A DNA stretch of 64,000 bases, taken from an uncultured Aquimarina sp. Its GTDB lineage: Bacteria; Bacteroidota; Bacteroidia; Flavobacteriales; Flavobacteriaceae. Location: contig CANLCT010000014.1 of NCBI GenBank assembly GCA_947489195.1, positions 1 through 64,000 on the forward strand, given 5' to 3'. The notes beneath the pieces were generated by a model, which did not search any database, had not been told where the DNA came from, and saw nothing but the letters and a program-made list of their open reading frames with translations. This document shows positions 48,901 to 56,800 of this stretch, piece by piece; within the stretch, counting starts at the first letter, position 1; every line of letters begins with the position of its first letter. The position numbers were made by a program, and so were the translations under genes.

Positions 48901-51900
48901 TCAATGGTAACATCTATTTCTTCCACACAAAGTGAGGTAGCACTCCTTGCTTCTATAGTATAACTTCCTTCTGGTAATTCAAACTCACCCGTTGTATTAT
49001 CAAATGTTGCCGTTACTGGAACGGGCGTTGTTGGTGTTCCTGTTGGGTTTGATGTTTTTATACGATAACCTTCAATAGTATCGCCATTATCAGCAGTAGC
49101 CATTACTTGTACCGTAGCTGTTTCTTTAGCACAGGTTAAAGTTGGATTTGTTGGTGTTCCAAAAGTAACTGTAGATAATGGTGCAATCTCGACAGGTAAT
49201 GAAGCCGTTGTTAAACAGCCATTGGCATCTTCAATAATTAAGGTATATGACCCTTCTGTTAAATTTTCAAAAGCCAAGCTTGGATCTGTACTTGTAGCTA
49301 CTTGTATAGGATTAGGCGGGTTAGTTGTATCCAAATCATCTCTAAACAATCTAAATTCCGCATACGGAGTGGCCCCACCCACATCAACCGCTGCACCACC
49401 AGTAATACTAATAGTACCTCTAGTAGTGGTTTGGTTTTCGCAAGTATAAGGCGTAGTCGTAATTACTGGAACACTTAATGGATTTGCCGCATCTATCGTT
49501 ACTGTTATTGGTTCCGACGGACACTCATCTGAAGCATTAGTAATGTCGGTCACAATAATTTCATAATCTCCCGAAGAAAGATTGGTAAATAAACGATCGG
49601 CTTGCCTTACATTTAATCTTGTAGCATCTAATGATGCAGGTCCAGAAATTAGTTCATATACTAAACTAGTCCCTGTAGGATATGCAGAACCATCTGCTTG
49701 TTGTGGCGTTACCGAAAGGCTTCCATCGGTATCCCCATCACAGTCAATATCTTCTACTACATCTTCTGCTAATTGAATGCCTTCATAAGCTGTAAAGGTA
49801 TTTGTGAGTGTAATAGGCACATTAGTACAGGTATTTGAAACAAAAACAACCAATGAAAACTGATCAAAACTATCAATATCTACATAGTTGGTATTGGGAA
49901 AAGGATCCGGAGTTAATGGGTCACCCGTACCTGGATCTACAGGAGGCTGTTGACTTATATCATTTATTTGTAATGTTGTTGATGCGCCTGTACCTCCGAT
50001 TATACGTGTAGTAGTATTGGTTGTAGTATTTACCGCATTTAAATCAAAGTTCACTGTACTTAAATCAAAAGTTGGATCAGATGATGCAATGCTTATTAAA
50101 ATTTCACCAGGCGTACATGTAATTTGCTTTTGTATAGAATAATTAGCCGTAAATGTTGGCAATGGACTAGTGCTTATTGGACCTGCTTCTGTCTGACATT
50201 GTGATGTATTTAAAGCTACCGTAGGCAATGAAGCTGCCTCACTATTGGCAAAAACTCTTATCTTATATTCGATTTCAGGATCAACATTGGTAAACGCAAA
50301 CTGTCTGTTGGTTGTATTTTCAGTAGCCACCACCACATCATCTGCTAAACTAGGTGTCCCATTGGTATTAATCAATTGGAAAAAATAATTTGGTAGCCCT
50401 GCATTAGCTCTTACTAAAATATCTGCCAACGTATCATCAAAAGTGGTAACGGGCTGATCTACTCCACATGAAGGCTCTCTACTAAATTCAAAAACTTCAA
50501 TAGATGGATTCCCAAAACGAATCGTTTCATTAAATGTAAATGTACAGGCACTAGCATCGGTTCCAGGGGATAAATCTGGTGTTGCTGTAACTCTAACATT
50601 TACAAATTCTCTAAAAGGAGAAGGTCTATTTACTGTAAATGTACCATAATCAGTATCAGTAGCCACTTGTGTATCCTGAGAAATAAAACTTGAGGCATTG
50701 TTTGGATCCTGTATTAGTAATTCCAATTCATAATCCACCCCTACACCAGCAGCTGTTAATCCATTAACATTTACTGTGGCATTTGTATTACCACATAAGG
50801 TACCCGTAGGTGTTGTTAATGATAAATTAGAATCTATTCTTGTGGTATTAAAATAAAAGATATTGGTACAGCCACCTTCTGTAACGGTTAATCTGAAACT
50901 TGCTGTTTCATTAACATCAAATTGACTAGTCGCTGGATTACTCAAATCAACAATCGAATTTTGTACCGGAGTGTAATTACAGCCTGGTCCAATAAAAGGA
51001 CAATCATTATTCCCGTCAGGGCGTGTACAACTCCCCACATCAAAACGTTCCCAGACTAAAGAAGTTCCGTCGGAATAATTTGTATTTATGATTAGATTAG
51101 TATTGCATAATATAAATCTAGTAATTTGCTCTCCATCAACTGTACATGCATCTTGACGCGAAGGGTTTAATGTAGTATCTTCAAATGGATTAGCAATTAA
51201 CTCTGAACCATCGACTACGTTAAATGTTTGACGTGAATTGGCACAAAGCGGCTCCCTAAGTTGATCAACAATATAGTAACCTATATCACTTACTTCAAAA
51301 CTATTATCTGCTATCGTAGTGGGTGTTGAAGTAAATCGAGCCACTTCGGTCCCATCGGTAATATCAAAATCGGCATCGTCAATAATACCATTACTATTTT
51401 GATCTGTTATTGGTCCCGGTACAAAATACCACACATAAGTATCAAAACCTAAAGCTGCTGTTAAAGTTTGAGCACCAGTACAAATTTCAGTTACTTGTGA
51501 TTCACATCGTTCTCTTTTTTGAGTAATCTCAACCGTTGGTCCTTCAATAGGAGCTTCATCACAAGTGCTATCAAAAGCAAAAGCACTGTTTCTTTGGTTT
51601 ATTCTATTATCATTAAACCTTCCGTCAAATGAAGCAAAAGCTATATTTTCAACTCGCTCTACACAAGCATTTCTATTTCCAGCACACTCCTCTACAATCC
51701 TAACTCTAAATCGTATAGTAACTTCTTGCCCACAAGCAGGATCGGTTATGGTAGCTCCTGTTGTAATATCACTTGGTTGATTGTTACAATCAAAGGCCCC
51801 TAAATCTGGTATATCAATTTGAATATTCCTTGTATTATAAGTAATTCCTGCTCTATCAGTAATAGTTTCATTAGTAATTTGCACATTAGGTACGGCTACA

Positions 51901-53726
51901 TCAAAACCTGAAAAATCACTGGCATCTGTAAATTGATTAGCTAACAACTCTGTATTACCAGGTAATAAATCTTCAAATAAAATATTTTCTGCAATATCAT
52001 TTCCTAAATTACGAATGGTCATTTCATAAATAATCTCTTGACCAAAATCAACAATTTCATTATTAGCTAATAAAGCACCTGTATCGGCATTAAAAGCTTG
52101 TTTTAAAACTACTACATCAGGTGCAATAACTTCAACGGCAAAGGCTACAAAAAAATCAGCATAACTATCTCCTTCAGTAGTTAAATATAACGTAGCCTGA
52201 GTATCTGTTATAGTACCTGAAGCTGGATCGCCATTATTTAAGATGGAATTATTAGTATTTATTAATTGAAAGTGATCAGTATCATACCCCAATACATTCC
52301 CAGAATTTGGTATTTTATCTACCGGTCCTGTTAAGCCGGTAATGGTACTATTAAAAAAATTGGAACTATTATCAATGGGTTGTTCTCTCATTTGCACCGA
52401 GTTTGTAGGTGGTACAAATATTGTAGGAGCCGTATCTGGACCTAAACGATCTATTGTTGTTGCCGTTTGGATTGAAAATTTATCATTAGTAAATCCTCGA
52501 TCACCTTCTAAGGCTGCGGTTGCAATCCAAGCTTCAATTGGCCCTTGAGGTATGGTTTGAAAAGGAGGTGTAGTAAAACTTACTCGCTCCTCATTTAATG
52601 AAATCCCCGTATATCCATCATAAAAATAAATTGCTTTATTGGTAATTGTTGGTCTACTATCTTCGTAAATAACGGCCAATGACCAACCACCCGTTAGTCC
52701 TGCACCTGACCTAAATCCAGTAGTAGCTCTAACGTTTCCTACAGTCCAATAACCAGCAATATCTTGTCCACTATTTTGTAATGAGGTAAATATTTCGGTA
52801 ACATCGGCAATACATACATAGGGTTGATTTTGTAAATTACGCCCCGAAGGCCCAAAAACTTGTTGGTTGTAAAATGATCCTTGTAATCCATCTACAATAA
52901 CTTCAGTTTGTATTTGTATCCCGTTAGGATTTGCTGTACTAGCCGGATTAGCACTAATATCATAATATTGATCTCCTCCTGGAGGCAAAATTTTAACTTC
53001 GGTATAATCTTCGCAATCAGATCCACAAAAACGACTTCTGTTAGTGCTATCTGAAATTCTCGTTATTAAATTTGTATTTGGATCAAAAGCTTCTTCTCCA
53101 TTATCAAAACTTTCAAACGGATACACCCCAGACCAATATAAATACGCTCGTCTTACCGTAGAACATGAAGTATTTACATCTAAAAAAGCCCCACTGGAAC
53201 TAAAAGTCCCATCACCACTGGCAGATGTTGGTGTCCCATTTGCATCTGTAGTACCCCCATAAGTTGTTTCCGAATTAGGTATAGCCGCATTGAAATTAGC
53301 TGCAAATGCTGGATCATTATCAATATCAATGTAAGCTCTTTTATAGGTACTGCCAGAAGATCTATTGAAACGAAAATTATTACGCCCAAAACGGTCAAAT
53401 GGACTTGTTGTAAATGTAAAAGTTACTCTATCTATATATATTAGCTCACCTAAAGCGTTCTGGTTTTGTACGAAAAAAAATCTATTTAAACCATTATTTG
53501 AAGTACCATTATACGGATCATTTGGCTCTAATACACCACTAGTATTATCAAACTCACCACGAACTCCTAGGATACTGTTTCCAATAACAGCCATGTCTCC
53601 TCTTAGGGTTTCGGTAACACGTTCTGTTAAAGGAACAAATTCCTGACTGTTAGATAAGTTAAATGCGAATAAGCATAATAATAAACTTAAAAATTTACTA
53701 TTTAATTTAGGTAAAAGTTTTTCCAT
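36927..53726 (-). CDS. sprB: SprB-like giant gliding adhesin (5599 aa)
   Basis: One uninterrupted frame of 5599 codons, in the size class of F. johnsoniae SprB. It has a signal peptide (about 1-27, ending LSNSQ), a conserved N-terminal region (about 30-535), and a DUF11-like module (about 540-675, VDFGQEIIYEMTIRNLGNDIA). A long array of more than 30 SprB-type repeats follows (about 1315-4950), built on cysteine-led cores such as ITCNGVTDGSITLNL and ISCAGEEDGIITVTL. The gliding-motility C-terminal domain begins near 5249 (VDIPNVFNPDSGEPG) and ends GEGWDGTYQGTNMPSGDYWY. A Thr/Gly repeat of about 240 residues is inserted inside that domain. Residues of about 1720-4215 form two collinear super-repeats. 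By family it is carried along the cell surface by the gliding motor and exported by T9SS. It lies between the sprD-like and sprF genes in one operon. Confidence 0.93.
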   Translation of the reverse strand: MEKLLPKLNSKFLSLLLCLFAFNLSNSQEFVPLTERVTETLRGDMAVIGNSILGVRGEFDNTSGVLEPNDPYNGTSNNGLNRFFFVQNQNALGELIYIDRVTFTFTTSPFDRFGRNNFRFNRSSGSTYKRAYIDIDNDPAFAANFNAAIPNSETTYGGTTDANGTPTSASGDGTFSSSGAFLDVNTSCSTVRRAYLYWSGVYPFESFDNGEEAFDPNTNLITRISDSTNRSRFCGSDCEDYTEVKILPPGGDQYYDISANPASTANPNGIQIQTEVIVDGLQGSFYNQQVFGPSGRNLQNQPYVCIADVTEIFTSLQNSGQDIAGYWTVGNVRATTGFRSGAGLTGGWSLAVIYEDSRPTITNKAIYFYDGYTGISLNEERVSFTTPPFQTIPQGPIEAWIATAALEGDRGFTNDKFSIQTATTIDRLGPDTAPTIFVPPTNSVQMREQPIDNSSNFFNSTITGLTGPVDKIPNSGNVLGYDTDHFQLINTNNSILNNGDPASGTITDTQATLYLTTEGDSYADFFVAFAVEVIAPDVVVLKQAFNADTGALLANNEIVDFGQEIIYEMTIRNLGNDIAENILFEDLLPGNTELLANQFTDASDFSGFDVAVPNVQITNETITDRAGITYNTRNIQIDIPDLGAFDCNNQPSDITTGATITDPACGQEVTIRFRVRIVEECAGNRNACVERVENIAFASFDGRFNDNRINQRNSAFAFDSTCDEAPIEGPTVEITQKRERCESQVTEICTGAQTLTAALGFDTYVWYFVPGPITDQNSNGIIDDADFDITDGTEVARFTSTPTTIADNSFEVSDIGYYIVDQLREPLCANSRQTFNVVDGSELIANPFEDTTLNPSRQDACTVDGEQITRFILCNTNLIINTNYSDGTSLVWERFDVGSCTRPDGNNDCPFIGPGCNYTPVQNSIVDLSNPATSQFDVNETASFRLTVTEGGCTNIFYFNTTRIDSNLSLTTPTGTLCGNTNATVNVNGLTAAGVGVDYELELLIQDPNNASSFISQDTQVATDTDYGTFTVNRPSPFREFVNVRVTATPDLSPGTDASACTFTFNETIRFGNPSIEVFEFSREPSCGVDQPVTTFDDTLADILVRANAGLPNYFFQLINTNGTPSLADDVVVATENTTNRQFAFTNVDPEIEYKIRVFANSEAASLPTVALNTSQCQTEAGPISTSPLPTFTANYSIQKQITCTPGEILISIASSDPTFDLSTVNFDLNAVNTTTNTTTRIIGGTGASTTLQINDISQQPPVDPGTGDPLTPDPFPNTNYVDIDSFDQFSLVVFVSNTCTNVPITLTNTFTAYEGIQLAEDVVEDIDCDGDTDGSLSVTPQQADGSAYPTGTSLVYELISGPASLDATRLNVRQADRLFTNLSSGDYEIIVTDITNASDECPSEPITVTIDAANPLSVPVITTTPYTCENQTTTRGTISITGGAAVDVGGATPYAEFRLFRDDLDTTNPPNPIQVATSTDPSLAFENLTEGSYTLIIEDANGCLTTASLPVEIAPLSTVTFGTPTNPTLTCAKETATVQVMATADNGDTIEGYRIKTSNPTGTPTTPVPVTATFDNTTGEFELPEGSYTIEARSATSLCVEEIDVTIEPLVRIASIQPATNNTTCQGATDGSANTTVTGFDSATGYTYVLTLLDNSVTPAGRTEISNVTAEMSGALSFTGLAVGDYELVVTDTQTNCDETELFSIGEPATRPVVTFTPGNFNCATKQFNIRVSGSGGAPGAYQFQLDDPATAVIEFPFQIDRNFNSIPTPTTTSLTYSLSIRDVNGCIGDPVDVTIDPATDLDAEINISESNFCYTGTTDASIVIDILSGTPPFRYRRVGETRVNNIIGTKFTVIYDAPGTYEIEITDRANQLCPLPITIEINEPLSVTNIVQNQPDCRPAGAVPNTGASISFDVAGGDGTYSYVLQNTSGGTDPSGVTNSGTATSPVFAFNDSFNGDTIEINVIDGGNCAVAAPIPFTPTYPEAPVVLSDNTTAVNCSGDDSVITLIPAGTLPITAYEYSFDGGTTYQDGNNEAITVVGTVAVNYVIRNRVTQCTVAGTTNITAPDPIIETNRVVTPVNCDPPTLGSFELTISGGTANYTYELFNDMGTSLDVQSGLGTTVTFNNLDIGSYSIRVTDANNCTNENPIQFIIPPTPRVDITRIRTLANCVDGVTVFFQIDAVMGLANPDLFRISPFSLDVASHVFPSAPGDNIARSGDPDFLVTDIPVEVTTAIGYNPAEFVYRISNLDFDISYSIGVIDDATGCSSSSSTVPEPSPNVTINSLIPTPTGACNPNSGSVTVNFNVSDPTSVGEDFNIEVFRVSDGALVSPLPTVVVASATATNNEATVTGIPEGILRIRVQQVTGGSVCNATQEFNVGRATPLEGPFIVNNVNANCTTDAQIEVRASGGQSPYEYRVVANGGAAPNEFSSFPLSDSFTIAIDDPRIVGGAVDVYVKDINGCVSGPLNVPIDEDPAPILNVAAFSADECNETGPFTVNFTIENYDPNPRPTVTQTYDLSVNGSPITYTTTGTTATELMGTFQVTSRQPYTVEVAGTLHPTCTDTDSFRIFERLVVDANLAEPDCANEIASITTEVSNGFTGVLTRSLTYELVDAASPATILAAQTTASTSVTFTSGTGSPVLDLQAGITYEVRVTDTFDPSAAAPRLCTVSDSDSKAAITNPVLVAPDTQPVSCEGTADGEIKLNIDVSVISDTPPLTYSLYEFATQADAQAAIAASNVTSAGILVTTVDGTDATLFTQLKGMPVYYVPVLIATSRNCEITGAEIGLENPVNTTPGNFTITGVDGKCDDLDDVNNFSAEIEITVTSLAQPTSTYVYTIPGVVNSETALPAVGTMIEVLVGSDANFPTTYNVLIRDTSTSCDPISIPVEIAPCPPPVPLPPPLIVGTPVTDNIDCTGDADGTVSVTISRADGDPFIFDYTITGGTPSTTRTVTGQTTSPISETGLTPGSYTISIIDKSDSRRDVFAGTVNFTITEPDSLPDFTFSQTAYDCVSNTVTIVANAVSGSGTPDAMGNYTFNLDDVATAANPDFTNTTGVFANVPAPVVPGGTAITYQLTMLDANTCDTVKDVIVDPQPQLAATLNTGSVCLPNGTTTADAEVQITITSGTPPYRYRRVDTAVGATPTTPAFTTLGAGETIITDVVTTAANYEYELVDANGCPFVIPFSVNEPLSLNGPISRVEPDCIVPAAMPQLRSNGTYNFTVQGGTGTGTYRFEVAQGSSPTTLGAFIPYTGSFPFMVDSTQDGVFFQFRVFDGNDCPLNLDPFVFDFPVAPTATATATDILCVGDSGVATITPAGGMSPYTYSYDNGTTYVSRNTLTEIGGTYDYIVRDAKGCEFNGQVTIEDRSIRLSGTPVITDITCTAGLPSTNNGAIEVTIVGGDNSGPGFTYTLRDNTGANLGAQVTPDRTISFSNLEAGTYSIEITDANPCAPVVIDSLTIETITPLTLTDAVFDIDCTSPTVGTQMVFSVLGNTGTITITDPKNTVAGFINPTTNTAGGDNIHRFGDADFPGFFVLAPGTPAAVSDTFYAITGLDANTTYTISVFDSGGSGCIAQREYTTPPSGVLTITNVSTVPESSCLPNSGSIEVTFETDAGSTATDFDIEVLDGSNTVIAIGTGSPINVPGTGVRTGMGTVTGLGAGVNYSVRVTESGNICGDSQAFSITTAAPLGTPRVDSQQSVNCDRPTEVEIEVSATGGIMPYTYAVVAGTDTTTPPAVGAFTFDGTTPITIDTATGTSLDWVLWVSDTTTCTPTATAFTIDNDPTPDLTIDPVFSIDQCDDGPSFTINVSVANYDPAFEPYTFTIDDGTSITTQALLNSNRPVPGAVSGSIPTGLSLAGELEVPRGTFTITVANKDNCNNSDSITVFDALSIVAELGDVQCDDTITNITAEVTGGFTGARMLTYELFEAGNTTAINSQTIAVDNVTFTGSASGAALAVDTFYTIKVTDDYGATVGAPMCMVTSDPVRKEAINNSSLAPPTVSQITCNGVTDGSITLNLVTPDAGDAPLGYRLFRYPTQADADAAVAANAPGAGVLQTASAAPNENVYAGLSSGFYVDFVVNLEGTLNCLTVNTVTEIIEPPLFDGANISEAPTAGTCNPTIRGPFITISVANNTNGTPPYFYRIPGVVNDFTEIVGSDMPIPAGAPIQVEIPVDASTTGDVVYTIEYRDSGNAACNSIPDRTVTITPFTQPVVSIDETASFYTCLDQQIKVDVTGLPTDQYEFVLVEHTDTLGIPTAVGTVRPTTLAPGILTYTFTQVELLGPGIYTFNVRNTVSGCSDEIDFEVRDLDQLLVLGTGNTLECPEDQRTISFEVVDYTGFFTYTITQEASGTTPATVIETATVDTPMVTSTASNLSLGSYRIDVTAAADATGTPLSTLTACISTDTVQITGPDTPITVSEDEVVQPTCVNMFGTIRVSAMGGTPPFTYELTEAGAPATIIATNNNGFFASDLNLGDGIYTVTIRDSKNCVPATPLVPIEIITPNNPAVTLMADVVVSCPDDSATLTATAMMGAVPAAPLASIQYTLTRTDASGGDPVVVQGPQATGVFNNVQAGEPGTPNYYVATVRDANGCIAASTPVVTVEKPTPISIDRELIIDITCDDSRATRGGVPVRTAQYEITASGGTGTSYTVDLLSGNPLRITPTVVETTTVIGSAAAVFELESGTNYIRVTNSPNGCEAFTTINVGESPEDIDFSIISTTELLCPGETGSVILEAVSGGLPEYTYELFVVTPSGGSFTEIVGPLNGATTPVARRENNTQFFELVDINTVAGLPSNATYAYKISSEGMCTPVYRTFEINQREPLSFVSEASEISCAGEEDGIITVTLDTTNGVGPYTVTIIPEAGVSGSEISDNTINPSSTFDILQGVSFNIPIGQNIAEFMNLAPADYRVLISDLGTGCNVTPGLETIENKQELLFTELTRMGPDCRGDNDGMITFEIQFGTPPYYYEIVENRDKDNVLEPEPITIVGNMNIIDTPTSTDINGNDIYTLDLTGLSSEVDYEVFLVDSGNRQMGANLIVCEAELIEFRFDTPDLNQFTAEATPDCPITGTSAGTYTITLDNENTDLDAALISYTATRTSDGTMFSSNAGSNQILGVGDGEYTIVLNYEVRPGVFCTSDVLTDLEPLVPFTKVQFDRDISTNAGVFAPYVPQATNNINVYQLAAVGGRVADGDANPYIFTGSFVRNATDDMNFAQAIEISSDGTFEVTQGGWYTFTVSDKFNTTCFDLAVGIPLDFMDVDIPNVFNPDSGEPGTNTWYPDDITVNTPEGQIISTTVIVTTGGTTVGGVTTGGTTTITTTRAGISAVAVVTNSTIVGGTVNSNGVVTGGTVSGGNDPIPTFADVSVIGGVTTITVITASETTGGVTSGGTTTGGTTTGGRPIDDTIVGGETTGGTTNGGTTTGGTSIGVTTSVITIDNSGPVTRSSVSVTTGGTVTGGTLLGGTTTGGTTNGGITTGGTMTGTVITNGTTEGGTTTGGITTGGVIIGATVTGGTTTSSISTGETTVTTGGSGEVVFEEFENIEVMVFDRYGRLLEELIGVKQRRNGEGWDGTYQGTNMPSGDYWYLIKLNDDKGREFTGHFTLYRKQ
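37140..37880 (-). repeat. Thr/Gly-rich repeat insert inside the adhesin C-terminal domain
   Basis: About 240 codons (residues of about 5284-5525) made mostly of variants of GGTTTGG, TTGGV and GGTTNGG, with the DNA repeating units like gttcctccagtagtagttcc on the plus strand. The paralogue at 27879 has only about 18 residues at the same place (between WYPD and NMEVLVFDRYGR). The insert keeps the reading frame and both flanking halves of the domain are intact. Confidence 0.88.
41085..48570 (-). repeat. Two collinear super-repeats in the giant adhesin
   Basis: Block 1 (about 48570-44715) and block 2 (about 44710-41085) carry the same order of subdomains. Markers include FNCATKQF / YDCVSNTV at the start, FDGGTTYQ / YDNGTTYV, GDNIARSGDPDF / GDNIHRFGDADF, CNPNSGSVTV / CLPNSGSIEV, TQADAQAAIA / TQADADAAVA and YTIPGVVNSE / YRIPGVVNDF. 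The blocks are diverged but clearly paired. Confidence 0.7.
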
Positions 53727-53802
53727 AGGTCAACACTTTTAAAGTTTGGGGACTTCAATTTACGACACAAAATTGTAATACGGTAAAAAAAATCTTACGA
53801 AT

Positions 53803-56800
53803 TTATTCTTGATCTGAAGTTTTAACAACTTTCAGCTTAGTTTTTAGCAATACTTTATTCTTTTTATTTAGATCGATCAATTTTTCTGTTTGTCGATCAC
53901 TGGCACTATTATCAGATATAACTAATGAATTAATTACATCTAAAATATTTACATCAGATATTTCAATTACAGGACTAATAAACAATTCTTTAAGAAAGTA
54001 ATTATCCTTTAATTTGTTAGGCTTAAACTCATTAAAACCCATACCATTTGAGTTAGAATCACTATTGCCCGAGCCTTCTTGTTTTGTGGTTTTTCTTATA
54101 ATTCCATCACCTTCTTTTTTAACTGTTGTAGTCGTTCTTTTTAAAGCAGCTTGTACGGCTTTTCTTCTTTCTTCTTTTTGATCCTCATCCTTAAGTACTT
54201 TGGTAACACGTTTTAACTCTGCAGTATTCTTTTTCTTGTCTTCAACAGTTTTTGTAACCTGCTTTAAAGTAGCTTTTCTTTTCAACGCTTCTGCTGCCAA
54301 CCTAGCTTCTTCTGCTAATCGAGCCTCTTCAGCTATACGCGCTTCTTCAGCTTTTCTTGCCGCTTCTTCTGCTCTACGCTTTGCCTCTGCTATACGAGCC
54401 GCTTCTGCTCTTCTTGCTTCTTCCGCCAAACGTTGCTCCTCTGCTATACGTGCTGCTTCTTCTGCCTTTCTTGCTTCTTCAGCCAAACGCTGCTCCTCTG
54501 CAATACGTGCTGCTTCTTCTGCCTTTCTTACTTCTTCAGCTAAACGTTGTTCCTCTGCTATACGAGCCTCTTCTGCCTTTCTTGCTTCTTCAGCTAAACG
54601 TTGCTCCTCTGCTATACGAGCCTCTTCTGCTTTTCTTGCTTCGTCTGCCAAACGCTTTTCTTCAGCAATACGTGCTGCTTCTTCTGCCTTTCTTGCTTCT
54701 TCGGCTAAACGTTGCTCCTCTGCCACACGAGCCTCTTCTGCTTTTCTTGCTTCTTCCGCCAAACGCTTTTCTTCAGCAATACGCGCCGCTTCCTCTGCTT
54801 TTTTAGCCGCATCTGTATCAATAACACGTTGTAAACTGCTTATTATTTTTGTCTTTTCAACATCTGAAATTAATGTGCTTTTCATAATAAGCTCCATTCG
54901 TTTTTTTGCGTCTTCGGCATTACCGCTATCAATTATAGTATTGGTTACTCGCATTAACTCAGATTTCTTCTTCTGATTTTCAGCTACACGATCCTCTTCA
55001 ACCTTAACTACTCTTTGCAAACTACTTAATATTGATTGCTTTTCTTCATCAGAAATTAATGTACTTGTTCTAATCAATTCCATTCGTTTTTTAGCATCTT
55101 CAGCATTCCCATTGTCGATTATAGTATTTGTCAATCGCATCAACTCAGATTTCTTCTTCTGATTTTCAGCCGCTAATCTTGCCTCTTCAGCCAAACGTTC
55201 TTGCTCTGCTTTTGCCGCTGCATCTGCCGCCAATCGAGCCTCTTCGGCTAAACGATCTTGTTCTGCTTTTGCCACTGCTTCTGCCGCTAATCTTGCCTCT
55301 TCAGCCAAACGTTCTTGTTCTACTTTTGCCGCTGCTTCTGCTGCCAATCGAGCCTCTTCGGCTAAACGTTCTTGTTCTGCTTTTGCCGCTGCTTCTGCTG
55401 CCAATCGAGCCTCTTCGGCTAAACGTTCTTGTTCTGCTTTTGCCGTTGCTTCTGCTGCCAATCGAGCCTCTTCGGCTAAACGTTCCTGTTCTGCTTTTGC
55501 CGCTGCTTCTGCTGCCAATCGAGCCTCTTCGGCTAAACGATCTTGTTCAGATGTATCGGTGGTAACTACTCGTTCTAAAACACTTTTTCTTTTTGCATCT
55601 TCCTCTTCGGCTACCGCTTCTGCTTCTTTAGTTACTACAATGCGTTCTAATCTACTCAATACCTTTGCTTTTTCTTCCTCAGAAATAAAAGTATTTGCTC
55701 GAATTAATTCAGCCTTAGCTTGAGCTTCTTCAATATTTTCAGCATCTAGTAACGTATTCGTAACTCTTACCAATTCTGCAGCTGCTCTCTTTGACTTCTC
55801 TTCTTCAGCGACAGCTAAATCAGCAGCTTCTTTTTCTTGAACTACCTGTGCTATTCTATTTAATATTGCCTCTTTTTCTGCGTTAGGAATAAATTTACTT
55901 TGGCGAATTAAGGTAGCCTTTGCTTTTGCTTCTTCTACATTATTGGCATCAATAAGCGTATTGGTAACACGCATTAACTCAGCCGCAGCTTTTTTAGATT
56001 TCTCTTCTTCGGCAATAGCCAAGTCTGCAGCCTCTCTTTCTTTAGCTAAAATTACACGGTCAAGTTTTCCTAAAATTTCTTCTTTTTTCTCATTAGGAAT
56101 AAATTTATTTTGACGTATTAACGTGGCATTTGCTTGTGCCTTTTCAATATCATTAGCATCAATTAATGTATTGGTAACACGCATTAATTCGGCAGCAGCC
56201 TTTTTAGATTTTTCCTCTTCAACAATAGCTAAATCGGAAGCTTCTTTTTCTTGAATAATTCGCTTTAAATCTGCACTTAATCTCGCCTTTTCTTCTTCTG
56301 TGATGTATTTATTTGTTTGAATTCGCTCCAGTGTTGCTGTAGCACTTTCTATATCTTTATTCGCAATTAATGTCGAAGTTCTTGCCAATAAAGCACGTGC
56401 TTTATCTTTAGCTTCTGTTTCTGCAGCAATAAGAGTAGCTTCTTTTTCAATATCTTCAGCTAATTCTTCTTTTTTAGTAAATCGAGTAATTACACTATTT
56501 TTTTGATCTTCAGAAATATAAGGATTGCTTTCTATTTTAATTAAAGTCGCTTTAGCTCCTTCCAAGTCATTATTTGCTATTTGCGTATTCATAATACGTA
56601 TTAACTCACTTGCAACAGCTTCATCTTTAATTTTTTGTTCTTCTGTTGTTCTAAGCAATTCGGCTTTAGCTCTAATTTCAGCTAAAGCATCTTGCTTGTT
56701 TTTCTGCTCTTCGCGCGCTTGTTCTAATGCTGCTATTTTTTCTGCCTTAGATAACTCTTCTCTTTCTGGCAACTTACGCGAAGGCTTAGGTGTATTTCTT

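Noticed and set aside
53180..53398. A 72-codon minus-strand frame inside the giant adhesin gene
   Set aside because: It is an alternative frame within a long, clearly coding gene and has no sign of independent translation.
36927..53726. Suspicion that the 16.8-kb frame is two fused genes or an assembly error
   Set aside because: One frame runs through without a stop, the repeats grade smoothly and the size is normal for SprB. Only the Thr/Gly insert remains worth a long-read check.
54200..55565. Plus-strand open frames rich in Ser/Ala or Leu/Pro opposite the sprD-like gene
   Set aside because: These are antisense shadows of the Ala/Glu/Lys/Arg repeats. Composition follows the repeats and there is no independent evidence.
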